Positions 8,253-16,572 of a stretch of DNA of 64,000 nt are shown piece by piece. The notes beneath the pieces were generated by a model. The model worked only from the letters and a program-made list of their open reading frames with translations, did no database searches and had not been told where the DNA came from. This DNA is from Flavobacterium lutivivi (GTDB lineage Bacteria > Bacteroidota > Bacteroidia > Flavobacteriales > Flavobacteriaceae), in NCBI RefSeq assembly GCF_014642275.1, contig NZ_BMIM01000012.1:1-64000 (forward strand), written 5' to 3'. Numbering within the stretch: position 1 is the first letter of the stretch; the number at the start of each line of letters is the position of its first letter. A program made the translations under genes and the position numbers.

Positions 8253-9629
8253 TTAATTATTAGATTTTTTATTATTACACCATTGTTCACAGTTTGCTTT
8301 TGTTTTAAACTTATAATATCGGTGGCTTGATAATTCATTTTTACTCAAGACTATATTATAAGGTGAAGGGTCTTCATTACTTGAATACCAAATATTATAT
8401 TGCCCCTCAGAATTTGGCAGAATTGGCTCATCGGTTAGTAAGTCAAAAAGTGTGTAGTTTGGGTCATAAAAGACATTTGAAACGTCTTTTGACCTTGGGT
8501 CTCTTTCAATTGATACTTCATTAGTTGTAAATTTCAAATCAGTAACTTCCAATTCACGATACAATTTTATTTTGTTCTTGCTGTCAATACCAATTTCTAC
8601 TCTAACCTTGCAGTTTTGATATTTGTTTTTTGATTTTCTAAAACAATTAAAATCAATCCAATAATTGTAATAATTTATTTCTCCCTCTGTTCGGTCAAAA
8701 TTAATCTCATTGTTGATTATTGTAGATTTTCCATCAATAAACTCATTGTTGTTGTTGTGAATTGAATTAATATCAGACGGTGTTGTGTTTTTCTTATTAA
8801 TGTATTGAATAACATTTTCGCTAAAATAATTCTCTGCTAAAAAATTATTACTGCTAATGTCGGTGTAATATTGAGTTATGAAATTTAGCAGGTCATCTTG
8901 GCTAATAGGCTCATTATATTCCTGCTCACTAACATTATTATTGAGGTTCTCATTGATTGGGCTCTCATTTATTGCTGGTTGTTCATTGTTCACTTCTATA
9001 TTATTTATTGGAACTTCGTTGTTTACGACTTTTTTATTGAAAGAAAAATAAATTACTGCAATTGCGAACACAACACCAAGTATTCCTAAAACGAGATTAA
9101 CCTGATTTGAAGAACTTTTAGGTTTACTAGTTGAAATGCTGAAATCATTGGATGACTGAGAATTAGCTGATGATGTTTCGTTTTCATAAGTTGAATTATT
9201 CAAAGCATTACTTTCTTTATTTAATAGATATGCTTGAACAATAAAATATAAACCTAATAAAACACCTATTCCGTTTGCAACGTACACATACATTATCTGT
9301 TTTTCACCAATCAATCCTTCGGTAAATTTTCCAGCACTATCATTATATCCTAAAAAAAGAAAACCTGTTATCCATCTATTTTGAATGTCAATTATAAAAT
9401 ATAACAAAGCCAATAAGGAACCAATTCCCGCATAATAGCGTTTTGTTTTAACCATTTTAAACCCCAAAAGTGCTAACCACAAAGGCAATGTGATTATCGC
9501 AAGGCACACTATAACTACAACAATTAGTAACAATATTATCCATCCAATTCCACTATCAGATTTTTTTGGGACTAATTTCCAATTACCCCAAAAGTCTTTT
9601 TCGAAGATATATTCTGTTTGATTTGCCAT
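8253..9629 (-). CDS. Polytopic membrane protein with extracytoplasmic domain
   Basis: 458 residues. After a 25-residue N-terminus come helices at about 27-55, 65-80, 105-135 and 175-200, then an N/E-rich linker of about 50 residues, and a C-terminal globular domain (about 245-455) that would face the periplasm. The segment starting ISQDDLLNFITQYYTDISSNN has the look of an NTF2/SnoaL-like domain, but this is a weak call. Two late cysteines (CEQWC) could form a disulphide. Operon position: 18 bp after the first gene and 5 bp before the 566-residue gene. Confidence 0.8.
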   Translation of the reverse strand: MANQTEYIFEKDFWGNWKLVPKKSDSGIGWIILLLIVVVIVCLAIITLPLWLALLGFKMVKTKRYYAGIGSLLALLYFIIDIQNRWITGFLFLGYNDSAGKFTEGLIGEKQIMYVYVANGIGVLLGLYFIVQAYLLNKESNALNNSTYENETSSANSQSSNDFSISTSKPKSSSNQVNLVLGILGVVFAIAVIYFSFNKKVVNNEVPINNIEVNNEQPAINESPINENLNNNVSEQEYNEPISQDDLLNFITQYYTDISSNNFLAENYFSENVIQYINKKNTTPSDINSIHNNNNEFIDGKSTIINNEINFDRTEGEINYYNYWIDFNCFRKSKNKYQNCKVRVEIGIDSKNKIKLYRELEVTDLKFTTNEVSIERDPRSKDVSNVFYDPNYTLFDLLTDEPILPNSEGQYNIWYSSNEDPSPYNIVLSKNELSSHRYYKFKTKANCEQWCNNKKSNN

Positions 9630-9647
9630 ATCTAATAAAATCTAAAT

Positions 9648-10100
9648 TTACAATTTTGTTGCTGTTCCGTCTTCACGAATTAAAATGATTTTGTCTTTGT
9701 AAACTTCAACCATTGCGTAAGCATTATGCTTGGCTACAGTTCTTGCTTTTTCAAAGTCCGCTTCCATTGTTTCGTTGGTTTTATAATGTTTAATGATTTG
9801 ACTTCCACTCAAATCAAGAGTATGGACTTCATAAGGATGTCCAAGATAACATTTAGAAACGATGCCTAAAGGCAAACTGGTAAGTTCGGCTGTGCCGAAC
9901 TCTTCCTGTATTGCTTTCATTAGTTCATCCATTCCTTTTGTATCTGTCAGTGTTTTTGCATCAAGTCCAGCAATAAGGTCAAGATATTTTTTAGAACGTT
10001 TCTTTAAAATATCTCTGTCACTAATAAAGCCAGTAGTTACAGTCGGCTTCTTTCCCGTGTCAAGGTTTACATTGTCGTTTTGTAAAATTATTCTTGCCAT
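9648..10100 (-). CDS. Unknown 150-residue protein, first gene of the AAA+ operon
   Basis: Start taken at ATG 10100 (MARIILQNDNVN...). The frame continues 35 codons upstream, but that part is made of the repetitive hairpin sequence at 10144-10207 and is not protein-like. The product is soluble, alpha/beta, with no recognised domain. It contains FGTAELTSLPLGIVSKCYLG and a central HPYEVHTLDLSGSQIIKHY that could form a small sheet. The N-terminus resembles that of the 63-residue protein (T-K-I-I-L-G-D-N). It opens the operon, so its level may set that of the whole cluster. No TAnnTTTG box was found just upstream. Confidence 0.75.
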   Translation of the reverse strand: MARIILQNDNVNLDTGKKPTVTTGFISDRDILKKRSKKYLDLIAGLDAKTLTDTKGMDELMKAIQEEFGTAELTSLPLGIVSKCYLGHPYEVHTLDLSGSQIIKHYKTNETMEADFEKARTVAKHNAYAMVEVYKDKIILIREDGTATKL

Positions 10101-10143
10101 TGTCTTATGAATTTGATTGTGAATATAATTGTGCGTTGGCAAA

Positions 10144-10207
10144 AAATGGCTCTTTTGGTTTTGCGAAGGGTCGGCTTGTGTGCAGGGCAAAACCAAATGT
10201 GCCATTT
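10144..10207 (-). repeat. F-type hairpin, upstream-end version
   Basis: AAATGGC, TCT, TTTGGTTTTGC (10144-10164) faces GCAAAACCAAA, TGT, GCCATTT (10187-10207). This copy and its flanks are nearly identical over about 80 bp to 17894-17957, 7.7 kb away, and both lie 35-115 bp upstream of the first gene of a large operon. Confidence 0.75.
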
Positions 10208-10372
10208 GTGCGGCTGGCTAAAATTGTTTTAAAAAAATGTGCGGTGGAAAAAAATAAAAATACAGAAGCGTTGACTTTTGGGTCGGCTGTCTGATGGTTC
10301 ATTTGTCCAGTCACTTTATGTTTATTTCTGTCGTTCATTCTTGCTGTGTCGTCTTTTAGGCTTGCAGGTAAC

Positions 10373-10506
10373 GTTTCGCGGCTTAAAAATGTGGCGAAAA
10401 TGCAACACCAAGCCTTCACAAATATAACCAAAACTTTAAATTAAACAACTGCGCCATTTCAGAAAATTCCCAAAACCAGCCATATTTTTAAACCGCTGTT
10501 GTGTGC
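10373..10506 (-). repeat. attC-like hairpin of cassette 4
   Basis: GCGGCTTAAAAATGTGGC (10378-10395) pairs with 10479-10496, two G-T pairs. It is a near copy of the attC of cassette 3 (10787-10919): about 118 bp with only a few differences, except that the inverse core has changed from GTTAAATGC to GTTGTGTGC together with its partner. Confidence 0.78.
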
Positions 10507-10786
10507 TGCATAATATTTTCTGAACTTAAAAAACTCAACGCAAAGTTTATCGGCAAAGTTCGGATTGTCACACAAAGTATATTTTCACGCAAAGTTTGGT
10601 TTCAGGTTTTAATTTCACAACGGATTTTCCCGAAAACGTAATTTCAGCACAAAGTTTATCGACAAAGTTCGGTTCGGTTTTCGACTATCACGCAAAATTT
10701 TTTCGGTAACAATTTCAATAAATTTCTTTCGGAAAAAATAGGAGAGAAGCTTTCGGCGTAAGTTCGGAAAATATGTTGCACACAAC
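10373..10786 (-). mobile_element. Gene-less cassette 4
   Basis: 414 bp, ends GTTGTGTGC (minus strand, starting at 10786) and complement at 10498-10506. The body (10507-10760) repeats CAAAGTTTNTCGNCAAAGTTCGG-type motifs and ends in the AAATAGGAG...GAAGC block seen in cassettes 3 and 7. Extended pairing: the 29 nt after the inverse core (to GAACTT at 10527) match the complement of 10760-10786. Confidence 0.65.
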
Positions 10787-10919
10787 GTTCTGCGGCTTAA
10801 AAATGTGGCGAAAATGCAACACCAAGCCTTCACAAATATAACTAAAACTTTAAATTAAACAACTGCGCCATTTCAAAAATTCCCGAAACCAGCCATATTT
10901 TTAAACCGCTGTTAAATGC
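10787..10919 (-). repeat. attC-like hairpin of cassette 3
   Basis: GCGGCTTAAAAATGTGGC (10792-10809) pairs with 10892-10909. The inverse core is GTTAAATGC at 10911-10919. Length 133 bp; direct repeat of 10373-10506. Confidence 0.78.
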
Positions 10920-11182
10920 AGTTTTATATTTTCGGAACTTAAAAGACAACGTAACATTTTACTGCAAAGTTTGGTTTTCGGCTTTCCATTGTCACGCAAA
11001 CTTGATCTGTCGCGCAAAGTTTGGTTTCCCGCAACGTATTTTCAACACAAAGTTTTTCGGCAAGGTTCGGTTCAGAGTTCACTTATCACGCAAAATTTTT
11101 CGGCTGCATTTTTAGAAATTATCAAACGGTAAAGTAGAAGAGAAGCTTTCAGCGTAAGTTCGGAAAATATATTGCATTTAAC
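10787..11182 (-). mobile_element. Gene-less cassette 3
   Basis: 396 bp, ends GTTAAATGC (minus strand, starting at 11182) and complement at 10911-10919. Pairing extends to GGAACTT at 10940 and AAGTTCGG at 11156. The body belongs to the same family as cassettes 4 and 7; the short frame those two share is interrupted here by TGA. Confidence 0.65.
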
Positions 11183-11374
11183 GTTTTGCGGCTTTGCGAA
11201 GGAGCGGATTAGAAAGACTAAACTTTCAATTATGCACTAATGTTAGCAAAACCATTTTTTCTATTTGCTAATTTATAGTTTAAAAGCAAATAAAAAATGG
11301 TTTTGCGGATTGAAAGCATAAATGTCGAACTTTGCACTTAACCCGCTCTTTTGCAAAACCGATGTTGGCGGTAG
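11183..11374 (-). repeat. attC-like hairpin of cassette 2, with nested hairpin
   Basis: Outer arms about 11188-11207 and 11342-11361 (CGG-TTTTGC-AGCGG type pairing with G-T pairs). The inverse core GTTGGCGGTAG (11364-11374) complements the start of cassette 2 at 12305. Inside is a second hairpin, GCAAAACCATTTTTT-TATTTGCT (11246-11269) with 11285-11306, making this the longest attC-like element (about 190 bp). Confidence 0.7.
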
Positions 11375-11379
11375 TTTTT

Positions 11380-12150
11380 TTATCTTATTTTGTGTAGGAT
11401 TTCTTTCAGTTTGGGTTCAATATTTAGTTCATCAAATAGTTTTTCCGATAAATTTAATGAGTTCTCAAAAGCCAAAACGATGTTTTTGGGATTTAAATCT
11501 GATGTTACTTTTTTATACGCTGAATACCAAATCGTGTCAATGTCCTTTTCGAGACTTTTAGTCGGACTTTCCCAATGTTGCGTTTTGCTTGTTCTTGCTC
11601 TTATAAGCCAAAGCAAGTATTTCTGCACATTTGATAAACTGTGATGAGCGTGAGCAAATTCTTCTCGTTTAATCAAGTTGCTTGTTGTCAGTACAACATT
11701 CAGTAATGATTGGCTTAACCACAAAATATTTTCTTTTGTTATTCTTTCGGGCGATTTCGTTCCGATTTGATTGAGCGTTTCAGTTAAAAGTCCGTCTTTG
11801 TCGATTAAGTTCATCTGGTCAAAATCACTAAATGCAACAATTCCGTCCCAAGATTTGATGATTTTAATTTCCTCCGTTTTTAAAAAATGAAATTCTCCTC
11901 TGACCATATTCTTAAAAATAGCCACTTCGCTTCCATATTCGTTTGTAAAATATAAAGCCACAGGATGAATTTGGTTTACCCATTTTTCTGTCGAGAAATT
12001 TTCTTTATTTTTCAAAAAGATGTAAAATTCAATATCAGAATATTTGTCTCCTTCGTTTTTGGTAAATGAACCATACATAAAAACAGCGGAAACATTTTCG
12101 TCTTGTTGCGCTATAGATTTTGTTTTGTTAATCATTTGTAACTGTGTCAT
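11380..12150 (-). CDS. lnu: Lincosamide nucleotidyltransferase-like protein (Lnu(F)/Lnu(B)/Lnu(H) type)
   Basis: 256 residues. The N-terminal nucleotidyltransferase fold has the motif MYGSFTKNEGDKYSDIEF (25-42) with G27-S28 and the acidic pair D39/E41 that bind metal and NTP in this superfamily. It is followed by WVNQIHPVALYFTNEYG and NMVRGEFHF, both strongly reminiscent of Lnu(F) and relatives that adenylate lincomycin and clindamycin at a hydroxyl. The C-terminal half is a helical bundle as in that family. Length is close to known members (about 260-273). It is the only gene of cassette 2; lnu(F) is itself known as a class 1 integron cassette. Actual substrate and resistance are untested; other aminoglycoside-type nucleotidyl transfer is possible. 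Confidence 0.78.
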   Translation of the reverse strand: MTQLQMINKTKSIAQQDENVSAVFMYGSFTKNEGDKYSDIEFYIFLKNKENFSTEKWVNQIHPVALYFTNEYGSEVAIFKNMVRGEFHFLKTEEIKIIKSWDGIVAFSDFDQMNLIDKDGLLTETLNQIGTKSPERITKENILWLSQSLLNVVLTTSNLIKREEFAHAHHSLSNVQKYLLWLIRARTSKTQHWESPTKSLEKDIDTIWYSAYKKVTSDLNPKNIVLAFENSLNLSEKLFDELNIEPKLKEILHKIR

Positions 12151-12305
12151 TTTTTCTAATTTTTAAAAGTTGATAATAGAAGTTCGCATTACTTTTTGAA
12201 AGCAATGAAAAAGTTTTACGTTGTTTATTTTGGACAGTTACTTATAGCTTCATCGGATTATACTTTTTTATGTTCAACATTCTGTTTGGTAAAATTACCG
12301 CCAAC

Positions 12306-12432
12306 GGTTTGCAGCTACCCGAAGGGCGGGACTTTTACCACAAAACTTGATTTGAAAAACTAATGTTTGATTAACCAAAAAACTGTCTTTGGAACACGAA
12401 ACCCCGCCTTTTGGGTAGGTGCTGTTAGTGGC
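12306..12432 (-). repeat. attC-like hairpin of cassette 1
   Basis: GCAGCTACCCGAAGGGCGGG (12311-12330) pairs with 12402-12422. The inverse core GTTAGTGGC (12424-12432, plus strand) complements the first core at 18025-18033, next to the candidate attI. Length 127 bp. Confidence 0.78.
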
Positions 12433-12496
12433 TGCCCTTCTTTCGGGCAACGGTCTGTCGTGTCGAGTTTGCACTGTCCTTGTGCGGTTGGGCAGG

Positions 12497-12555
12497 CATA
12501 CTCTTTTGCAAGCTTTGGTCTGTGCGTTGGCTTGTGTGGCTTGCAAATGTGTATG
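12497..12555 (-). repeat. F-type hairpin, downstream-end version
   Basis: CATAC, TCT, TTTGCAAGC (12497-12513) faces GCTTGCAAA, TGT, GTATG (12539-12555). The loop sequence is shared with 3660-3717 while both stems have changed on both sides. It lies about 40 bp beyond the stop codon of the restriction-modification gene. Confidence 0.75.
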
Positions 12556-12593
12556 ACTGCGAAGGGTCGGCATAGTTGTCTGTTTATATTATT

Positions 12594-15500
12594 TTATGAC
12601 ATTGGTTTAATCATGCTTTCAATAAAACTAATTTCTTCCTTGGTCAAACGATATTTTTTATAAAGTTGCTTGTCAATTTCCTCTGTTGATTTACTCCAGT
12701 CTATATCTGATTTTGAACTAAAGTCTTGTAGAGGGACAAATTGGTAAACATTCTGAAGTACATTCTGTGAAGTTTTAAGTATTCCTATCATAAATCTAAA
12801 AAACTTTGATTTAATGAAACTACTAAGTGCAATCGCCTCTGATTTTGTTTTAAAATTTCCAATTGGTATTAAGGAGTCTGTACAAACTGATTTTGGTTTT
12901 CCAATATATGGCTTACCCAATATTGAAACTTCTTTATTGTCAGTTAATAGTCCTGCACCTCCATTACCTTTGGAAATAAAAACTTTCCAATTTTCAGCTA
13001 AATCAATATTTTTTGTTATGTATTTTTTGTCAACGTATCTAATCTCTTCATATTTACATCTTAGCTCATAAAGATTTCCTGTATGATTGGGCTTTGATAT
13101 TCGTGCTGCATCCATGCCAAGTATTCCAAATGCATTTCGACCTTTAGTTATAGAAGTTATTGATTGAAATTTATTACTAGTAACCTTGTTAATTATGTTA
13201 TAGCTAAAACTACTGCTCAGAATAATATCAAGGCCATCTTCAAAAAGTGGTCTTTCATTAGTAATTTGGTTATCTTCATCATAGTACTCAGTAAATCTTA
13301 CTTTGCCTTTGTGGTTTTGATTATACAAAAAGTAGTTAATGCCACCACTAATCTCAACATCTGGGAAAACAGAACTTGAAATCGGAATGTTCACTATGCT
13401 TTGAATCTTGTTATTTTTCTTAAAATATTCTCTCAACTTCAAAAATGATTTGTCTTGAGCATCTCCTGTAAACCATCTAGATGGTGTGACAAGTGACAAA
13501 TATTTTGGATTGAGACCTATAGTAAGATATATAAAGTCAGGAAATATTTGACGACTTAAAGATTTATTCTTTGAGTTGCTACTTATTGTCTGCTGATATG
13601 GCGGATTGCCAACGATAACATCGAATTTCATATTTTTATTGTTTAATTTTAGATTGCCTTTTTGGGCTATTGTATTTTCTTTAATTAAGTCATAAGTTGT
13701 GTAGTTGGCCTCAATATTACTTACATTTAATTCAAGTAATTTATACACCTTTCTTGTAAACTCATATGCAATTTTAGATGTCGGTATAGAGTAAAAATTG
13801 CTAGCAACATCTTTTCCATAAATCTTATATAAAGCATAAACAAACTCACCTTGTTTAGATGCAATATCTAACAACAATGTTGATTTGCTAATTGCTTTAG
13901 CAGGCAACCCATTTATTATTTTAACTGTTACAGTTTCTGGTGTCACAATTTCGGAATCTGATAAACGACTAAATTTTTTCATCGCGTTGCTAGCTCTCAA
14001 TATTGGTGAAAGAGTTGTATCATTAGCCAACGTATTTATATTGTGAATTTTATAGTCTAATTCACTTAATACAAAAGGGTTAATGTGTTTTTCAAAAAGA
14101 GAAAGTATCTTGTTGTCAAGATTTAGATTAGATGCAATTCGAATATTATTTTGATTTTCTTTAATACATGCAATGATTTCTTGTAAAGATTTGACCTTTG
14201 AATCTGTTAGAAATGAGAAAAACAAAATTCTTGCATAATACATGGCAAATTTTCCTTTGTAGTCAATTTCAATTTCACCATTACCTGATGAAGGTTTTGA
14301 AGAACCTTTACCATTACCATTTTCACCACCTTCGGAATCTCCATCTACTTCGAGTTCATCTCCATCTCCTTTTGCCCCTTTGATTTCTATGCCTTGTCGA
14401 GAACCTATTACGCCTTGCTTTTCAATTTCAGCTTTAATTGCTTCAATATCGAGTAATGAAAAATCAACAGCAATTGAAGTCGCTTCATCAAGCACACTTC
14501 TGCTACTTGAGTATTCACGAACTGAATCAAGAATATCAGAAGGCTCAATTTGTTGTATTTTATTTTTATTGAGTACGACAATTGGAGATATTTCAAGTTC
14601 TTTTCTGATTCTCTCCTCAAGTTTACTGTTACCGTTTTTCTCTATATTTACATTGTAGATTTGTGATTTATGTTCCTGCATTTGGAACATTCTATTTGGA
14701 TTAAAATCAACAAGTAAAGTTTGTGGTTTCATATTGAACTTAACAACATCACCATTGGGTTCTTTAAATAATCTGATATATTGATTTTGTAAACGAAAAA
14801 TGGCTTGGTCATATTCTTGTGGCGAAGCAGTATCCTTGAAATAAAGCATTGTGTCCCATTCATGTACTGTACTTCCAGTAAGCATTCGATTTACAGTTAG
14901 TGTAATAGTTCTTTTATTCTCGCTTTCACACTTTCTGATTTTTGCTTTTACTGATTCAGTGTCTTTATATGCCTTCTCACTTTCAACACCAGAGATATTT
15001 ATTATTTCGTAGCTGCTAAGGTGCTTAAACTTGTCTTTACTAATTAATGACTCTAATGCGTCACAAGATGCACGGTAAGGCAAAACACAAACTATGTGCC
15101 TGCACATTTGGCCTTCTTTAATTTTGTCATAATCTAAGAAGCTTAATAAATTCTCGTCCTTTTCTGTGCCGTCAATAACTTTTAGTAAATCGAGTATTTC
15201 CTTTTCGTACTTGAATCTTTTATGAAGATTATTTGTCTTGTCTTGAATTATTGATTGAGGTCTGAAAAGTTCTGAAAAGGTATAGGTTACACCGTGCTTT
15301 TTCATTTCCTCCATCTTTTTCCTAGAGGATTCGTTTGGATTAAAAGCAAAGCGAATCATTTGAGGAAAACCGTAATATGGATTATCCCATTCTTTTATTT
15401 CATCTTTATTAAGGTTTTCTATGTCCCACTTCTTCTGGTCTTCTGCAATGTTTGAAAATTGATAGAATGCAATAATATCATCAATCGTGAATTCGCTGTT

Positions 15501-16559
15501 CATCAAAATTCTGTATGGTGTTCCTGAAAGATGAATCCTTACTTTTGCATTAAACGCTTTAGTGTTTATGTCTATATCATCTAGGTCAAGGTCATTCAGT
15601 TTTAATTCGTTTTTTATTTCCTTGTCGCTTAGTTTTTCCTCTCTAAGTACTTTGCCATATTCAGCAGCTCTTGCTCCAAAGTGTGTTTCATCAATTAATA
15701 ATAAGTCCACCTGACTTTGAAATATTTTTTTGTGTTTGGGCTTTATGATGTCGCCTTGTAGGTCTTGAAGCGTTAGAAATAGAACTATTTTTTCATTTTT
15801 CTTTTGTTTCTCTGATATTATGTTTTCGCTTTGAAGAAGCGAATTGCTGTCTAGAAAGCTATAACCATCAAACTTTACATGGCTCTCTGTTGTTCTTTTC
15901 CATTCTTCTTTTACATCTGCTTTTGCTGATACAACAACTACAAGTTTTGCACCCATTTCTACAGCACAGCACATGGAAGTAAAAGACTTTCCAAAACGCA
16001 TAACAGCATACATCAAGAGATTTTTCCTCCCTTTTTTAAGTGCGTTTTTAAAGTTTTTTATCGTGGCATCTTGGTTTGGTCTTGGGTCGTAAGTTTCATT
16101 TCTTCGATAAGTATGAGTTATTGGGACATGACTTTCATCAAAACGATAATATTGATATTTGGGGTCATTATTTTTATGACCCGTTTTTATCTCTTTTATT
16201 GCTTCTTTTAAATCTTCTTCAGTTGCGTTTTTAAAAAATTCATTTGAGTAATGGGGAATATTTTTTAAAGTATTTCTTTCTAAACGAGTTCGTTTTAATT
16301 CATTCTCTAAAAAATAGTGAACCGCATAGTCCCTGAAAAATGTATCATCATCAACCTTTGCTACATCACCAAATTTCTTTACAAGTTTAGGAAAGTGCTT
16401 TCTCCACTCACTTAATCTAACCTCTATTGGACGATATGTATCACCTACTTTGAGGTAGTTGGGCACAGTTTCGGTAGTAAAAGCATATATCTGAGGTTCA
16501 ACCCTTCCGACAATTAATTCGTTGAGCACATCAACGTTTATCTTATTTGTATTAGCCAT
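12594..16559 (-). CDS. GIY-YIG/SF2 helicase/N6-adenine methyltransferase fusion (restriction-modification)
   Basis: 1321 residues from ATG 16559 (MANTNKIN...). Residues 15-110 resemble a T5orf172-type GIY-YIG nuclease: IYAF (24-27), YLKVGDT (35-41), R48 and a later Glu near 85. Residues 165-640 form an SF2 helicase: motif I MRFGKSF (187-193, unusual form), motif II DETH (290-293), and the motif VI region with the segment DQAIFRLQNQYIR. A G/E/D-rich linker at about 740-780 precedes a gamma N6-adenine methyltransferase: motif I DIASKQGEF (D898) and motif IV NPPY (985-988). The remaining 330 residues probably recognise DNA and carry a TaqI-like C-terminal domain. One chain thus combines cutting, translocation and methylation. 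It follows the 335-residue gene by 13 bp. Confidence 0.82.
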   Translation of the reverse strand: MANTNKINVDVLNELIVGRVEPQIYAFTTETVPNYLKVGDTYRPIEVRLSEWRKHFPKLVKKFGDVAKVDDDTFFRDYAVHYFLENELKRTRLERNTLKNIPHYSNEFFKNATEEDLKEAIKEIKTGHKNNDPKYQYYRFDESHVPITHTYRRNETYDPRPNQDATIKNFKNALKKGRKNLLMYAVMRFGKSFTSMCCAVEMGAKLVVVVSAKADVKEEWKRTTESHVKFDGYSFLDSNSLLQSENIISEKQKKNEKIVLFLTLQDLQGDIIKPKHKKIFQSQVDLLLIDETHFGARAAEYGKVLREEKLSDKEIKNELKLNDLDLDDIDINTKAFNAKVRIHLSGTPYRILMNSEFTIDDIIAFYQFSNIAEDQKKWDIENLNKDEIKEWDNPYYGFPQMIRFAFNPNESSRKKMEEMKKHGVTYTFSELFRPQSIIQDKTNNLHKRFKYEKEILDLLKVIDGTEKDENLLSFLDYDKIKEGQMCRHIVCVLPYRASCDALESLISKDKFKHLSSYEIINISGVESEKAYKDTESVKAKIRKCESENKRTITLTVNRMLTGSTVHEWDTMLYFKDTASPQEYDQAIFRLQNQYIRLFKEPNGDVVKFNMKPQTLLVDFNPNRMFQMQEHKSQIYNVNIEKNGNSKLEERIRKELEISPIVVLNKNKIQQIEPSDILDSVREYSSSRSVLDEATSIAVDFSLLDIEAIKAEIEKQGVIGSRQGIEIKGAKGDGDELEVDGDSEGGENGNGKGSSKPSSGNGEIEIDYKGKFAMYYARILFFSFLTDSKVKSLQEIIACIKENQNNIRIASNLNLDNKILSLFEKHINPFVLSELDYKIHNINTLANDTTLSPILRASNAMKKFSRLSDSEIVTPETVTVKIINGLPAKAISKSTLLLDIASKQGEFVYALYKIYGKDVASNFYSIPTSKIAYEFTRKVYKLLELNVSNIEANYTTYDLIKENTIAQKGNLKLNNKNMKFDVIVGNPPYQQTISSNSKNKSLSRQIFPDFIYLTIGLNPKYLSLVTPSRWFTGDAQDKSFLKLREYFKKNNKIQSIVNIPISSSVFPDVEISGGINYFLYNQNHKGKVRFTEYYDEDNQITNERPLFEDGLDIILSSSFSYNIINKVTSNKFQSITSITKGRNAFGILGMDAARISKPNHTGNLYELRCKYEEIRYVDKKYITKNIDLAENWKVFISKGNGGAGLLTDNKEVSILGKPYIGKPKSVCTDSLIPIGNFKTKSEAIALSSFIKSKFFRFMIGILKTSQNVLQNVYQFVPLQDFSSKSDIDWSKSTEEIDKQLYKKYRLTKEEISFIESMIKPMS

Positions 16560-16572
16560 ATTCAACGTTTCA

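Noticed and set aside
10105-10833. Minus-strand frames of 70-110 codons across the attC-like and F-type hairpins
   Set aside because: Composition follows the inverted repeats (runs rich in C, H, R, S), no start signal, and they cross cassette boundaries.
12295-12573. Open frame of about 92 codons at the end of the restriction cassette
   Set aside because: It spans the F-type hairpin and the attC-like element and has the Cys/His/Arg/Thr-rich make-up of translated repeats.
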